Of a stretch of DNA of 25,481 nt, positions 6,890 through 13,269 are shown piece by piece. The notes under the pieces are model-generated. The model saw only the letters and a program-made list of their open reading frames with translations. It had not been told where the DNA came from and did not search any database. Positions within the stretch are counted from its first letter, which is position 1; each line of letters begins with the position of its first letter. This DNA is from Elusimicrobiota bacterium. Its GTDB lineage: Bacteria > Elusimicrobiota > Elusimicrobia > UBA1565 > JACRDR01. The stretch is from positions 1-25,481 of the forward strand of contig JACQPI010000021.1 of the NCBI GenBank assembly GCA_016207585.1, written 5' to 3'. Both the position numbers and the translations under genes were made by a program.

Positions 6890-8688
6890 GCTTCCTCTAT
6901 CCCAAATCCTACGATGTGATCGTCGTCGGAGCCGGCCATGCCGGCTGCGAGGCGGCGCTCGCCTGCGCCCGCTCGGGAGTCGAAACGCTGCTCCTGACCC
7001 AGAACCTCGATACGATAGCCCAGATGTCCTGCAATCCGTCCATCGGCGGCATCGCGAAAGGCCAGATGGTCCGAGAGCTCGATGCGCTGGGGGGGGAGAT
7101 GGCCCGCACTACGGACGCGACGGGCCTCCATTTCAAGATGCTCAACACGGGAAAGGGCGCCGCGGTCAGGTCCCCGCGCGCGCAATGCGACAAGAAGGCC
7201 TATCAGTTTCGGATGAAAGACGTCGTCGAATCCCAAGAACACCTGGACGTCAAGCAGGATGAAGGCGCCCAGCTTTGGCTGGAAGGATCGCGCCTGCGCG
7301 GCGTTCGTACCAAGCGCGGCAACCGCTACGGGGGACGCGCCGTCATCCTGACGACGGGGACCTTTCTCAAAGGACAGGCCCACGTCGGACTCTCCAGTTT
7401 CCCGGCCGGCCGGGCCGGGGAGGCTCCGGCCGAGAAGCTCTCGGAGGATCTGCGGACGCTCGGCTTCGACGTCGCGCGGCTGAAAACCGGAACGCCGATG
7501 CGCCTCAACGCGCGCTCCATCGATTTTGCCGTCGTACAGGAACAGCCCGGGGACGAGCCTCCCGTCCCTTTTTCCCACTCCACGCTCCGAATCGTTCAAG
7601 AGCAGCTTCTCTGCTGGCTCACCTACACCAACGAAGCGACCCACCGCGTCATCCGGGAGAACTTGGACCGCTCCCCTCTCTACAGCGGCCGCATCAAGGC
7701 CTTGGGACCGCGCTATTGCCCATCGGTGGAAGACAAGGTCGTGAAGTTTCCTCAAAAGCAGCGGCATCTCGTTTTTCTGGAACCAGAAGGGCGGCACACC
7801 CGGGAGATATACGTCAACGGCCTTTTCACCAGCCTCCCGGAGGACGTGCAGCTCCGCATGGTCCGGTCGATCCGCGGCCTGGAGCGCGCCGAGATGATGC
7901 GGCCGGGCTACGCGATCGAATACGACTTTTGCCCTCCGACCCAGCTTCGCCCGACGCTCGAGACGAAGCGGATCGACAACCTTTACTTTGCGGGCCAGAT
8001 CAATGGAACGACGGGCTATGAGGAGGCCGCGGTTCAAGGGCTCGTGGCCGGGATCAACGCCGTCTTGAAGCTCAGAGGCCTGGAGCCCTTTATCCTCCGC
8101 AGGGACGAGGCGTACATCGGCGTGCTCATCGACGATCTCGTCACCAAGGGGACCGACGAGCCCTACCGGATGTTCACCGCGCGCGCGGAGCATCGGCTCC
8201 TGTTGAGGACCGACAACGCCGATCTGCGCCTGATGGATCACGGGCGCCGCCTCGGTCTCGTCTCGCCGCACCTCCACCAAAGATTCTCGAGATATCGGGA
8301 CTGCATTGGGAGCCGTCCGGAACCCGCGGGCTGGGACGAGGAATCTCTCTCGCCATGGTCGCTGCGAAAGGCCGAGGAGCAGGCCGCGATCCAACGCGCC
8401 TACGCGCAGTACATCGTCCGCCAGCACCGCATGGTGCGGCGCTTCGAAAAGCTCGATCCCATACCGATTCCGGAGGATTTTTCCTACGACCTTTTGAACG
8501 GCTTCCTCCATGAGGCCAGGCAAAAACTCTCGCGCATCCGGCCCGTGACCTTGGGACAGGCGTCGCGCATTCCCGGCGTCACCCCCGCCGACATCCAGGT
8601 CTTATGGGTCCACCTGGAAAAGCGCCGGCGTACATCGGACTGCGCCGACGCGCGCGAATCGTCTCCGGCCGCCGTGGAGAAACCATGA
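6886..8688 (+). CDS. mnmG: tRNA uridine-5-carboxymethylaminomethyl synthesis enzyme MnmG (GidA)
   Basis: MnmG is the FAD-dependent partner of MnmE in modifying wobble U34 of tRNAs. The 600-residue protein begins with a dinucleotide-binding motif VIVVGAGHAGCEAA (about 11-24). It carries the family block CNPSIGGIAKGQMVRELDALGGEM with Cys49, the second conserved cysteine in RYCPSVEDKV (Cys278), the block FAGQINGTTGYEEAAVQGL, and the C-terminal helical domain ending QASRIPGVTPADIQVLWVHLEKR. I chose ATG 6886, which overlaps the stop of the Yip1-like gene and begins 10 residues before the FAD motif. The open frame extends upstream to 6808 only inside the previous gene. The stop overlaps the rsmG start (ATGA at 8685-8688). 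Confidence 0.97.
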   Translation: MSFLYPKSYDVIVVGAGHAGCEAALACARSGVETLLLTQNLDTIAQMSCNPSIGGIAKGQMVRELDALGGEMARTTDATGLHFKMLNTGKGAAVRSPRAQCDKKAYQFRMKDVVESQEHLDVKQDEGAQLWLEGSRLRGVRTKRGNRYGGRAVILTTGTFLKGQAHVGLSSFPAGRAGEAPAEKLSEDLRTLGFDVARLKTGTPMRLNARSIDFAVVQEQPGDEPPVPFSHSTLRIVQEQLLCWLTYTNEATHRVIRENLDRSPLYSGRIKALGPRYCPSVEDKVVKFPQKQRHLVFLEPEGRHTREIYVNGLFTSLPEDVQLRMVRSIRGLERAEMMRPGYAIEYDFCPPTQLRPTLETKRIDNLYFAGQINGTTGYEEAAVQGLVAGINAVLKLRGLEPFILRRDEAYIGVLIDDLVTKGTDEPYRMFTARAEHRLLLRTDNADLRLMDHGRRLGLVSPHLHQRFSRYRDCIGSRPEPAGWDEESLSPWSLRKAEEQAAIQRAYAQYIVRQHRMVRRFEKLDPIPIPEDFSYDLLNGFLHEARQKLSRIRPVTLGQASRIPGVTPADIQVLWVHLEKRRRTSDCADARESSPAAVEKP

Positions 8689-9401
8689 GGGCGCCCCGCC
8701 GGCCCTCCGCCGATCCCTCTCCCGGGGCCTTTCTTCTTACGGACGCCCTTCGGGAGGAGATGTCGCGGTGGCTCGCTCCCTTTGACATCACGATCGGCTC
8801 GACGCAATGGCGGCGGGTCGAATCCTATCTCGGAGACGTCGAACGGGAAAACCTAAAGATGAACCTGACGTCGGATTCCAAGGAGGCCCTGCTGCTGCGC
8901 CATATCGCGGACGGTTGGGTCGCCTCGGCGGCCCTGCGCCGTCTTCTAAAGGCCGTCCTGGAGCCGCGGATCCTCGATCTCGGGGCCGGCGCCGGATTCG
9001 TGGGCGTGGCGATCAAGATCGCCTGCCCCGAAATTTCCGTATCCCTGATGGAATCCTCCGAAAAGAAGTTCCGGTTCCTGAATTGGGCGGCGGCGCGCGC
9101 CGGTCTCCCGGGACTCCGGGTTCTTCCGGCGGCACCGGGCGCGATAACGCGGCCGGCGCCGCGCGCAGGGGGCAACTCCTCTAGCGCGGCATATGACGCG
9201 GTCCTCGTGAGAGCGGTCGCTCCCCTTGAAAAGGAGATAAGCCTCGCCCTCCCGTTCGCCCGCGAAGACGCCGGCCTGGTGATCGCCTTCCAGACGAAGC
9301 CGCGCACGATAGTCGGCATGGAGCTGCTGGAAATATTTCCATACCGCCTCCCGCGGGAGAGCTCCGAAAGGCATCTCGTGATTCTACGGAGGAGTTCATG
9401 A
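8685..9401 (+). CDS. rsmG: 16S rRNA (guanine-N7) methyltransferase RsmG (GidB)
   Basis: RsmG methylates N7 of G527 in 16S rRNA using S-adenosylmethionine. The 238-residue protein has an N-terminal helical region ending NLKMNLTS...LLLRHIADGW, corresponding to the NLT...H..DS block of the family. A SAM-binding fold follows with ILDLGAGAGFVGVAIKIACPE and ESSEKKFRFLNWAAARAGLPGL, then a late VLVRAVAPLEKEI containing the conserved RAVA arginine. It is diverged: the usual GAGFPG proline is valine, HI.DS is HIADG, and a low-complexity Pro/Ala/Gly/Ser insertion (about 148-168) sits where a short Arg-Glu-containing loop is usual. ATG 8685 overlaps the mnmG stop, the classic gidA-gidB order. The stop overlaps the next gene. 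Confidence 0.88.
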   Translation: MRAPRRPSADPSPGAFLLTDALREEMSRWLAPFDITIGSTQWRRVESYLGDVERENLKMNLTSDSKEALLLRHIADGWVASAALRRLLKAVLEPRILDLGAGAGFVGVAIKIACPEISVSLMESSEKKFRFLNWAAARAGLPGLRVLPAAPGAITRPAPRAGGNSSSAAYDAVLVRAVAPLEKEISLALPFAREDAGLVIAFQTKPRTIVGMELLEIFPYRLPRESSERHLVILRRSS

Positions 9402-9913
9402 ACCTTCTCAACCGGTACTTCGCGCCTTTCGCGTCCCTGCTCATCCTGTCCGCGGTTTATTTCAGCGAGCCCGACCGGAAGACGGTCGTCCTGTCGATCG
9501 GCGTGTTGGCAGTCGCGATAGCGGTCAACGGGTGGTTCGCCAAGAACACCTATCATTTCGTCGGCTGGGCGGGGCGGCTGCGCACGCTGCAGATCTGGCT
9601 CAATTACGTCTGGACCCTTCCCCTCTTCTATCTCCTGCACGGCTTCTGGGCGCCCATGTGGCTTCTCTTCGTGATGGCTCCGGTCACGGCCGCGCTCTAT
9701 CAAGGTCGCCTCCAGACGTTTGCAACCTCCATGACCTCCGGTGGGACGATGCTGGCGCTCTACTGGATCCGGGCGCGCTCCAACGGACTCGAGCTCGGAG
9801 GCGTCGTTTGGGGCATGGCGGTCGTCCACGCCGCCTTCATCGTCGTCTTCAGCCTTTTCATCCACGCCCTGGCCGAGACGGCCCTGCGCCTGCGGGACGT
9901 CTCCAACCGCTAG
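9398..9913 (+). CDS. Hypothetical integral membrane protein
   Basis: I do not recognise this 171-residue protein. It has five or six hydrophobic segments (roughly residues 7-23, 29-47, 65-82, 86-103, 110-126 and 135-158) and short loops. The N-terminus is MNLLNRYFAPFASLL and the end is a short basic tail, ETALRLRDVSNR. No catalytic or binding motif is apparent. Translation is well supported: ATG 9398 overlaps the rsmG stop (ATGA) and GGAGG at 9388-9392 gives a good ribosome site. It is the last gene of the rnpA-rsmG block before a 372-nt gap. Many bacteria have parA/parB at this place instead. Function unknown. Confidence 0.75.
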   Translation: MNLLNRYFAPFASLLILSAVYFSEPDRKTVVLSIGVLAVAIAVNGWFAKNTYHFVGWAGRLRTLQIWLNYVWTLPLFYLLHGFWAPMWLLFVMAPVTAALYQGRLQTFATSMTSGGTMLALYWIRARSNGLELGGVVWGMAVVHAAFIVVFSLFIHALAETALRLRDVSNR

Positions 9914-9972
9914 GGGGAAAAGGCGCAATTCCTCTCGCGCGGCACCATACTTTCCTACGCCGCGCATACCAA

Positions 9973-9988
9973 CTATGGCCGGCCATAG
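9973..9988. repeat. Perfect 16-bp palindrome
   Basis: CTATGGCC is followed directly by its reverse complement GGCCATAG. There is no loop, so a protein-binding site is more likely than an RNA hairpin. Confidence 0.7.
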
Positions 9989-10045
9989 CTCCGGCTTCAG
10001 TGCCGCGGACAAGGGAACTGGGCAGTGGTCCTTTTTACAGTTTTC

Positions 10046-10072
10046 TATGAAATGCCAAAATGGCATTTCATA
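10046..10072. repeat. Perfect 12-bp inverted repeat, AAA centre
   Basis: TATGAAATGCCA, then AAA, then TGGCATTTCATA. Beyond one C/C mismatch the symmetry continues for four more pairs on each side (10041-10044 with 10074-10077, including one G-U). It is AT-rich in a GC-rich setting. There is no T-run after it, so an operator is at least as likely as a terminator. Confidence 0.75.
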
Positions 10073-10106
10073 CAGAATGGGATATCCGCACGCCCGGGCC
10101 TGGCCT

Positions 10107-10150
10107 TACTGAGCCTCGCGGAAATAATGGATATGCCGCGAGGCTCAGTA
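10107..10150. repeat. Perfect 15-bp inverted repeat, 14-nt loop
   Basis: The arms are TACTGAGCCTCGCGG (10107-10121) and its exact reverse complement (10136-10150), with an AT-rich 14-nt loop. The predicted hairpin is very stable. No T-run follows on either strand, so it is not a typical intrinsic terminator, though it could protect or end the upstream transcript. Confidence 0.8.
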
Positions 10151-10219
10151 TCTTCGAGCAGGTCATTGCGGGTGAGAACTGGGCGAAGCCCGGCCCGCAG
10201 AACGGAGATGTAGAACCTG

Positions 10220-10247
10220 TTGCAATTTTTCTATTTCCGGCTACACT
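10220..10247 (+). promoter_or_regulatory. Candidate sigma-70 promoter for the metalloprotease gene
   Basis: TTGCAA (10220-10225) and TACACT (10242-10247) are separated by 16 nt. Transcription would begin near 10254, about 30 nt before the ATG at 10286. A short GC hairpin (10257-10273) would lie in the leader. No strong Shine-Dalgarno precedes the start codon. Confidence 0.5.
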
Positions 10248-10285
10248 AGGAGCCTGGGCGGCCTCACGCCGCCGTTAGAATCCGA

Positions 10286-11470
10286 ATGGATATACTGCTC
10301 AAGCTGAGGCTGCTTTTGTGGGGCATGGTGCTGGCGCTGTGGGGAGTCATCGCCTATCAATTCCTCGGCCCCCAGCCCGAGGACGGCGCGCTGGGACGCA
10401 TGCGGTGGATTTCGAACCCGTTTCCCCAACGCCCGATCCCCTCCTCGATGCTCTCGGATCCCCCTGCGCTCGTTCCCAACACGCGCGCGCCGCTTCATTC
10501 CCAGACTTCGACTCCCCGGTCGCTCGCCACGATCCTCCAACCCGGAAGCATCCCTCGCCGCGCGGAACCTCCGGACGGGCGCGCCATCGTGCCGCGACGC
10601 ACCGCGCGCCAATCCCATCTGACGAAACCGCTGCCGACCAGGCCGGGCATGCTGGATATCGGGAGAAGGGAGGTCGGAGAGATCGTCCGCCCGCACGAGG
10701 AAGCGCTCCCGGAGGACGAAACCGTTCCCGTCGGGTTCACCCGGACGACCACGCGCCACTTTTTCGTCTTTTCGGAAGGGGGACCGCCCGGCAACAAATT
10801 CCTGGAAACGCTCGAAACTCTGCACGGCAATATCATGCTCGACCTCGCTTCCTTCTCTCCCTGGGCCCGGGACGAGCGGGTGTCGATCTTTCTCTTCAAT
10901 AATCAGGAAAGCTACCGAATGGTCACCGGACGCCCGGCATGGTCGGGCGGCGCCAGCTCGGTTTCCAAGAGAAAGATATACCTCTACGAGAGCGAGGAGC
11001 TCATCGGAATACTCGCGCATGAGCTTTGCCATATCTACTTCGACAGCTTTTTCCAAGAAAAGGGGTCCTCGAACCCGCTATGGTTGAGTGAAGGAATGGC
11101 GACGCTCGTGCAGATCGAGCGCGGCCTGACCGCGCCGAACTGGCTTCCCGAAAACCTCGACGTCCTCTATGAAGGAGGAGGCTACTCGCTCGCCGACCTG
11201 ATGAAGGTCGAAACGACCTCCGGGGCGAAAGACGACAATGTGCGCCTGTGGTACACGCAGTCCTACAGCGTCGCCCGCTTCTTGAACCGCGCTCAATGGA
11301 AGTCCTCCTTCTACCGCTTCAGCCGCAACCTCCGCGACGGGCTCCCCGTCGGCACCGCGTTGTACCGCGCCTACGGGATGCCCTTCAACCGCATCAAAGC
11401 TCTCGAGTACGCGTGGCGCTACGATATCGAAACGCGCCGCATCACCGACCTCCAGCTCAATAATCCCTAA
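10286..11470 (+). CDS. Membrane-anchored HExxH metallopeptidase (peptidase MA-like)
   Basis: A 394-residue protein. Residues about 5-25 form a single hydrophobic anchor or uncleaved signal (LLKLRLLLWGMVLALWGVIAY). A Pro/Arg-rich, probably extended stretch follows (about 30-150). The C-terminal half is a gluzincin-type zinc protease domain: IGILAHELCHIYFDSFF contains HELCH at residues 245-249, and NPLWLSEGMATLVQIERG contains the likely third ligand Glu269, 19 residues later. This matches the peptidase MA-like arrangement and predicts catalytic activity outside the cytoplasm. The substrate is unknown. It has a candidate promoter of its own and a 5' gap rich in palindromes, so it is probably a separate unit between the rnpA-rsmG block and the dcw cluster. 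Proximity to cell-wall genes hints at envelope work but does not show it. Confidence 0.82.
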   Translation: MDILLKLRLLLWGMVLALWGVIAYQFLGPQPEDGALGRMRWISNPFPQRPIPSSMLSDPPALVPNTRAPLHSQTSTPRSLATILQPGSIPRRAEPPDGRAIVPRRTARQSHLTKPLPTRPGMLDIGRREVGEIVRPHEEALPEDETVPVGFTRTTTRHFFVFSEGGPPGNKFLETLETLHGNIMLDLASFSPWARDERVSIFLFNNQESYRMVTGRPAWSGGASSVSKRKIYLYESEELIGILAHELCHIYFDSFFQEKGSSNPLWLSEGMATLVQIERGLTAPNWLPENLDVLYEGGGYSLADLMKVETTSGAKDDNVRLWYTQSYSVARFLNRAQWKSSFYRFSRNLRDGLPVGTALYRAYGMPFNRIKALEYAWRYDIETRRITDLQLNNP

Positions 11471-11504
11471 AACGGTTTTCCCCTCTTAAAGCGCCGGCGC
11501 TCAC

Positions 11505-11545
11505 GGCGCCCGCCGCGCATTTCACGCGCCTCGACGCCTTTTTTT
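11505..11545 (+). terminator. Tentative terminator after the metalloprotease gene
   Basis: GC-rich self-complementary sequence (GGCG 11505-11508 with CGCC 11535-11538, and an inner CGCG pair) runs directly into seven T residues at 11539-11545. The stem is imperfect and a competing hairpin exists at 11491-11509, so this call is weak. It fits the position between the metalloprotease stop and the mraZ promoter. Confidence 0.35.
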
Positions 11546-11576
11546 GAGACGGCGAAAACGGTTTTTAAATTCGCCC

Positions 11577-11605
11577 TTGACAGGATTGGGGTTATCCCCT
11601 ATACT
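11577..11605 (+). promoter_or_regulatory. Near-consensus sigma-70 promoter of the dcw cluster
   Basis: TTGACA (11577-11582) and TATACT (11600-11605) are separated by exactly 17 nt. The -35 is perfect and the -10 has one mismatch. The expected start is near 11612, just ahead of the repeat boxes and about 60 nt before mraZ. This is the strongest promoter-like sequence I saw in the window. Confidence 0.85.
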
Positions 11606-11615
11606 TCGAATCCAA

Positions 11616-11650
11616 GTGGTTGATTGTGGTGAAAAGTGGTGAAAAATGGT
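11616..11650 (+). promoter_or_regulatory. MraZ operator: four GTGGT-type boxes at 10-bp spacing
   Basis: GTGGT occurs at 11616, 11626 and 11636, and ATGGT at 11646. Each box is followed by a 5-nt spacer, two of them GAAAA. MraZ is known to bind short direct TGG-type repeats with 10-bp periodicity upstream of its own gene, for example in E. coli and Mycoplasma. Here the boxes lie just after the predicted transcription start, a position suited to repression. The register of one helical turn is as seen; the binding is inferred. Confidence 0.85.
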
Positions 11651-11671
11651 GGAACCCCCTGACGAGGCCCG

Positions 11672-12118
11672 ATGCCCGCGCTGATCGGCCGATACGAACA
11701 CGCGCTGGACGCGAAGAACCGCGTCTTCGTTCCCGCGCGCTACCGAGAGCTGCTCGCGGCGGAGCAGGGCCGCCATTTCATCCTATCGATCGGGCTCGAC
11801 CGCTGCCTCTATCTTTTCCTTCCGTCCCAGTGGGAGCAGCTTCTCACCTCCCGGCAGGAGGAATTCCGGCTCAAGGACAAGCGCAAGCAGCGCGCGGTTC
11901 GCCGCGTGCTCTTTTCCAACGCGGTGGAGGCGCCGGTGGACGAGCAAGGCCGCATCCTCATCCCCCAGGAACTCAAGGGGTACGCCGGGCTGCGCAAGAG
12001 GATCGTCATGGCGGGCAGCGGCACGCGCGCGGAATTGTGGGACGACGCCCTCTTCGCCAAGGAGCACGCGCCCGCCATGAACTTATTTAGGAAGATGAGC
12101 GCAGACGTAGACTTATGA
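11672..12118 (+). CDS. mraZ: Transcriptional regulator MraZ
   Basis: MraZ is a ring-forming DNA-binding protein that regulates the division and cell wall operon, usually as first gene. The 148-residue product has the two tandem AbrB-like half-domains of the family. The first has YEHALDAKNRVFVPARYRE (the D.K.R signature, with Asn in place of the common Gly), and the second has VDEQGRILIPQELKGYAGL. ATG 11672 has a short GAGG (11664-11667) in front. The strong promoter and the four regularly spaced boxes immediately upstream fit autoregulation. The stop overlaps the rsmH start (ATGA at 12115-12118). Confidence 0.95.
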   Translation: MPALIGRYEHALDAKNRVFVPARYRELLAAEQGRHFILSIGLDRCLYLFLPSQWEQLLTSRQEEFRLKDKRKQRAVRRVLFSNAVEAPVDEQGRILIPQELKGYAGLRKRIVMAGSGTRAELWDDALFAKEHAPAMNLFRKMSADVDL

Positions 12119-13023
12119 GCCCGACCATGACGCGGTTCCACGAATATACGCATCGCCCCGTCCTTCTAGGAGAGGCCTTGGATCTCATGATCACCGACCC
12201 CGACGGCCTCTATCTGGACGCGACGATCGGGCTGGGGGGGCATGCCGAGGCGATCCTGCGGCGCCTATCGGCGCGAGGGCGGCTCTTGGGGACGGACATG
12301 GACCCGGAGGCGCTGCGCCTGGCGAGCGCGCGGCTCGATCCTTTTTCCGACCGCGTACGTCTGCTTCAGGAGAACTTCCGCCGCCTAGGCGATATTTTGG
12401 AGCGGGAGAAATTTTTCCCGCTGGCCGGGGCGCTCTTCGACCTGGGCGTCTCGAGCCTTCAACTGGATAAGGCCTCGCGGGGCTTTAGCCTCCGGCTCGA
12501 GGGGCCGCTCGACATGCGCCTGGATCCTTCCAATCCGCTGACGGCGGGCCGGATCCTCAACGAGTGGCCCGCCGAGCAGCTGGCCCTGCTATTTAAGGAA
12601 TTCGGCGAGGAACGCCACGCCCAGTCGATCGCAAGAAAGATCGTGCAGCGGCGCGGTAAGAAACCTTTTGAGACTACGCTGGATCTCAGCCGTTTCATCG
12701 AGTCTCAATTCTCGAAGCACGCCGGCGGAATTCATCCCGCAACGCGCGTCTTCATGGCGCTTCGCATCGCGGTCAACCGCGAATTGGAGAATCTCACCCG
12801 TGGACTCGATGGCATTGTGCCCTACCTGCAAACCGGGGGCCGCATCGCGGTCATCACCTTCCATTCCCTCGAGGATCGGATCGTAAAGAACGTGATGAGA
12901 TCGTTCATAGATCATGGACACTGCCTTGAGGTGACGCCTTCTCCCGTGCGTCCGACGTCACGCGAGGTCGACGAGAACCCGAGATCGCGCAGCGCGAAGC
13001 TGCGCGTCGTGGAGAAACAATGA
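12115..13023 (+). CDS. rsmH: 16S rRNA (cytosine-N4) methyltransferase RsmH (MraW)
   Basis: RsmH methylates N4 of C1402 in 16S rRNA using S-adenosylmethionine. The 302-residue protein shows the complete family pattern: HRPVLLGEALDL at the start, the SAM motif LDATIGLGGHAEAIL, GTDMDPEAL, ALFDLGVSSLQLDKASRGFS, RVFMALRIAVNRELENL and the late ITFHSLEDRIVK. ATG 12115 overlaps the mraZ stop; an in-frame ATG at 12127 is an alternative that would lose four residues and no motif. The mraZ-rsmH order is standard for dcw clusters. The stop overlaps the ATG of a short unknown ORF. Confidence 0.97.
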   Translation: MSPTMTRFHEYTHRPVLLGEALDLMITDPDGLYLDATIGLGGHAEAILRRLSARGRLLGTDMDPEALRLASARLDPFSDRVRLLQENFRRLGDILEREKFFPLAGALFDLGVSSLQLDKASRGFSLRLEGPLDMRLDPSNPLTAGRILNEWPAEQLALLFKEFGEERHAQSIARKIVQRRGKKPFETTLDLSRFIESQFSKHAGGIHPATRVFMALRIAVNRELENLTRGLDGIVPYLQTGGRIAVITFHSLEDRIVKNVMRSFIDHGHCLEVTPSPVRPTSREVDENPRSRSAKLRVVEKQ

Positions 13024-13205
13024 TGAGGGATCATGGCGTGCATCCGGTCGGCGGCTACGAACCGGCGTCCATCGTGGAGATAGATGCCGTGCCGAGCTTT
13101 CTATTCGCTCGGCAACGGGTCATTCGCCTGGCTCCGCTGGACAGCTCGGCGCATGCGGGATACGTCTGGAGGAAGATATTCCTCAAGGACAGGCGCATCC
13201 CATAG
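13020..13205 (+). CDS. Hypothetical 61-residue protein between rsmH and ftsL
   Basis: I do not recognise this product. It is soluble-looking, without a membrane segment. Its sequence has a GGYEPASIVEIDAVPSF stretch and a basic C-terminus (WRKIFLKDRRIP). Evidence that it is translated: ATG 13020 overlaps the rsmH stop (ATGA), as for most genes here, and the third codon positions are mostly G or C, as in the neighbours. Against it are its short length and the lack of any family I can name. A stable hairpin follows its stop. It might instead be a leader peptide or a decaying gene. Confidence 0.45.
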   Translation: MMRDHGVHPVGGYEPASIVEIDAVPSFLFARQRVIRLAPLDSSAHAGYVWRKIFLKDRRIP

Positions 13206-13216
13206 GAATACGATCT

Positions 13217-13247
13217 GATGGGCACCCTCACGGCGCGGGTGCCCATC
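13217..13247 (+). promoter_or_regulatory. 11-bp perfect hairpin in the ftsL leader
   Basis: GATGGGCACCC (13217-13227) pairs with GGGTGCCCATC (13237-13247) around a 9-nt loop. Only three T residues follow, so it is a poor intrinsic terminator. It ends 22 nt before the ftsL-like ATG, which has no clear ribosome site. It could set the level of downstream dcw translation or stabilise a processed end. Confidence 0.6.
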
Positions 13248-13269
13248 GCCCTTTGACTGCATTCAAACA

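Larger units (their letters stand above)
9914..10285. other. Palindrome-rich intergenic region (372 nt)
   Basis: No convincing gene is present. Short frames here run through the palindromes and lack start signals. The region holds a 16-bp perfect palindrome (9973-9988), a 12-bp inverted repeat with a 3-nt centre (10046-10072), a 15-bp inverted repeat (10107-10150), a small GAA-loop hairpin (10179-10193), a candidate promoter (10220-10247) and a 6-bp GC hairpin (10257-10273). The 9-mer GAACTGGGC occurs at 10015 and again at 10176. It could carry a structured RNA, operator sites, or the remains of a small mobile repeat. Confidence 0.7.

Noticed and set aside
6835..8523. 562-codon minus-strand frame opposite mnmG
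   Set aside because: Shadow of mnmG in a GC-rich genome; low-complexity composition and no recognisable domain or start signal.
10107..10150. Hairpin as an ordinary intrinsic terminator
   Set aside because: There is no T-run after either arm and the loop is long, so I listed it as an inverted repeat of unknown role instead.
10025..10278. Two overlapping short frames (10025-10213 and 10060-10278) as possible small genes
   Set aside because: Both run through the inverted repeats and promoter, lack ribosome sites and have unlike composition to neighbours.
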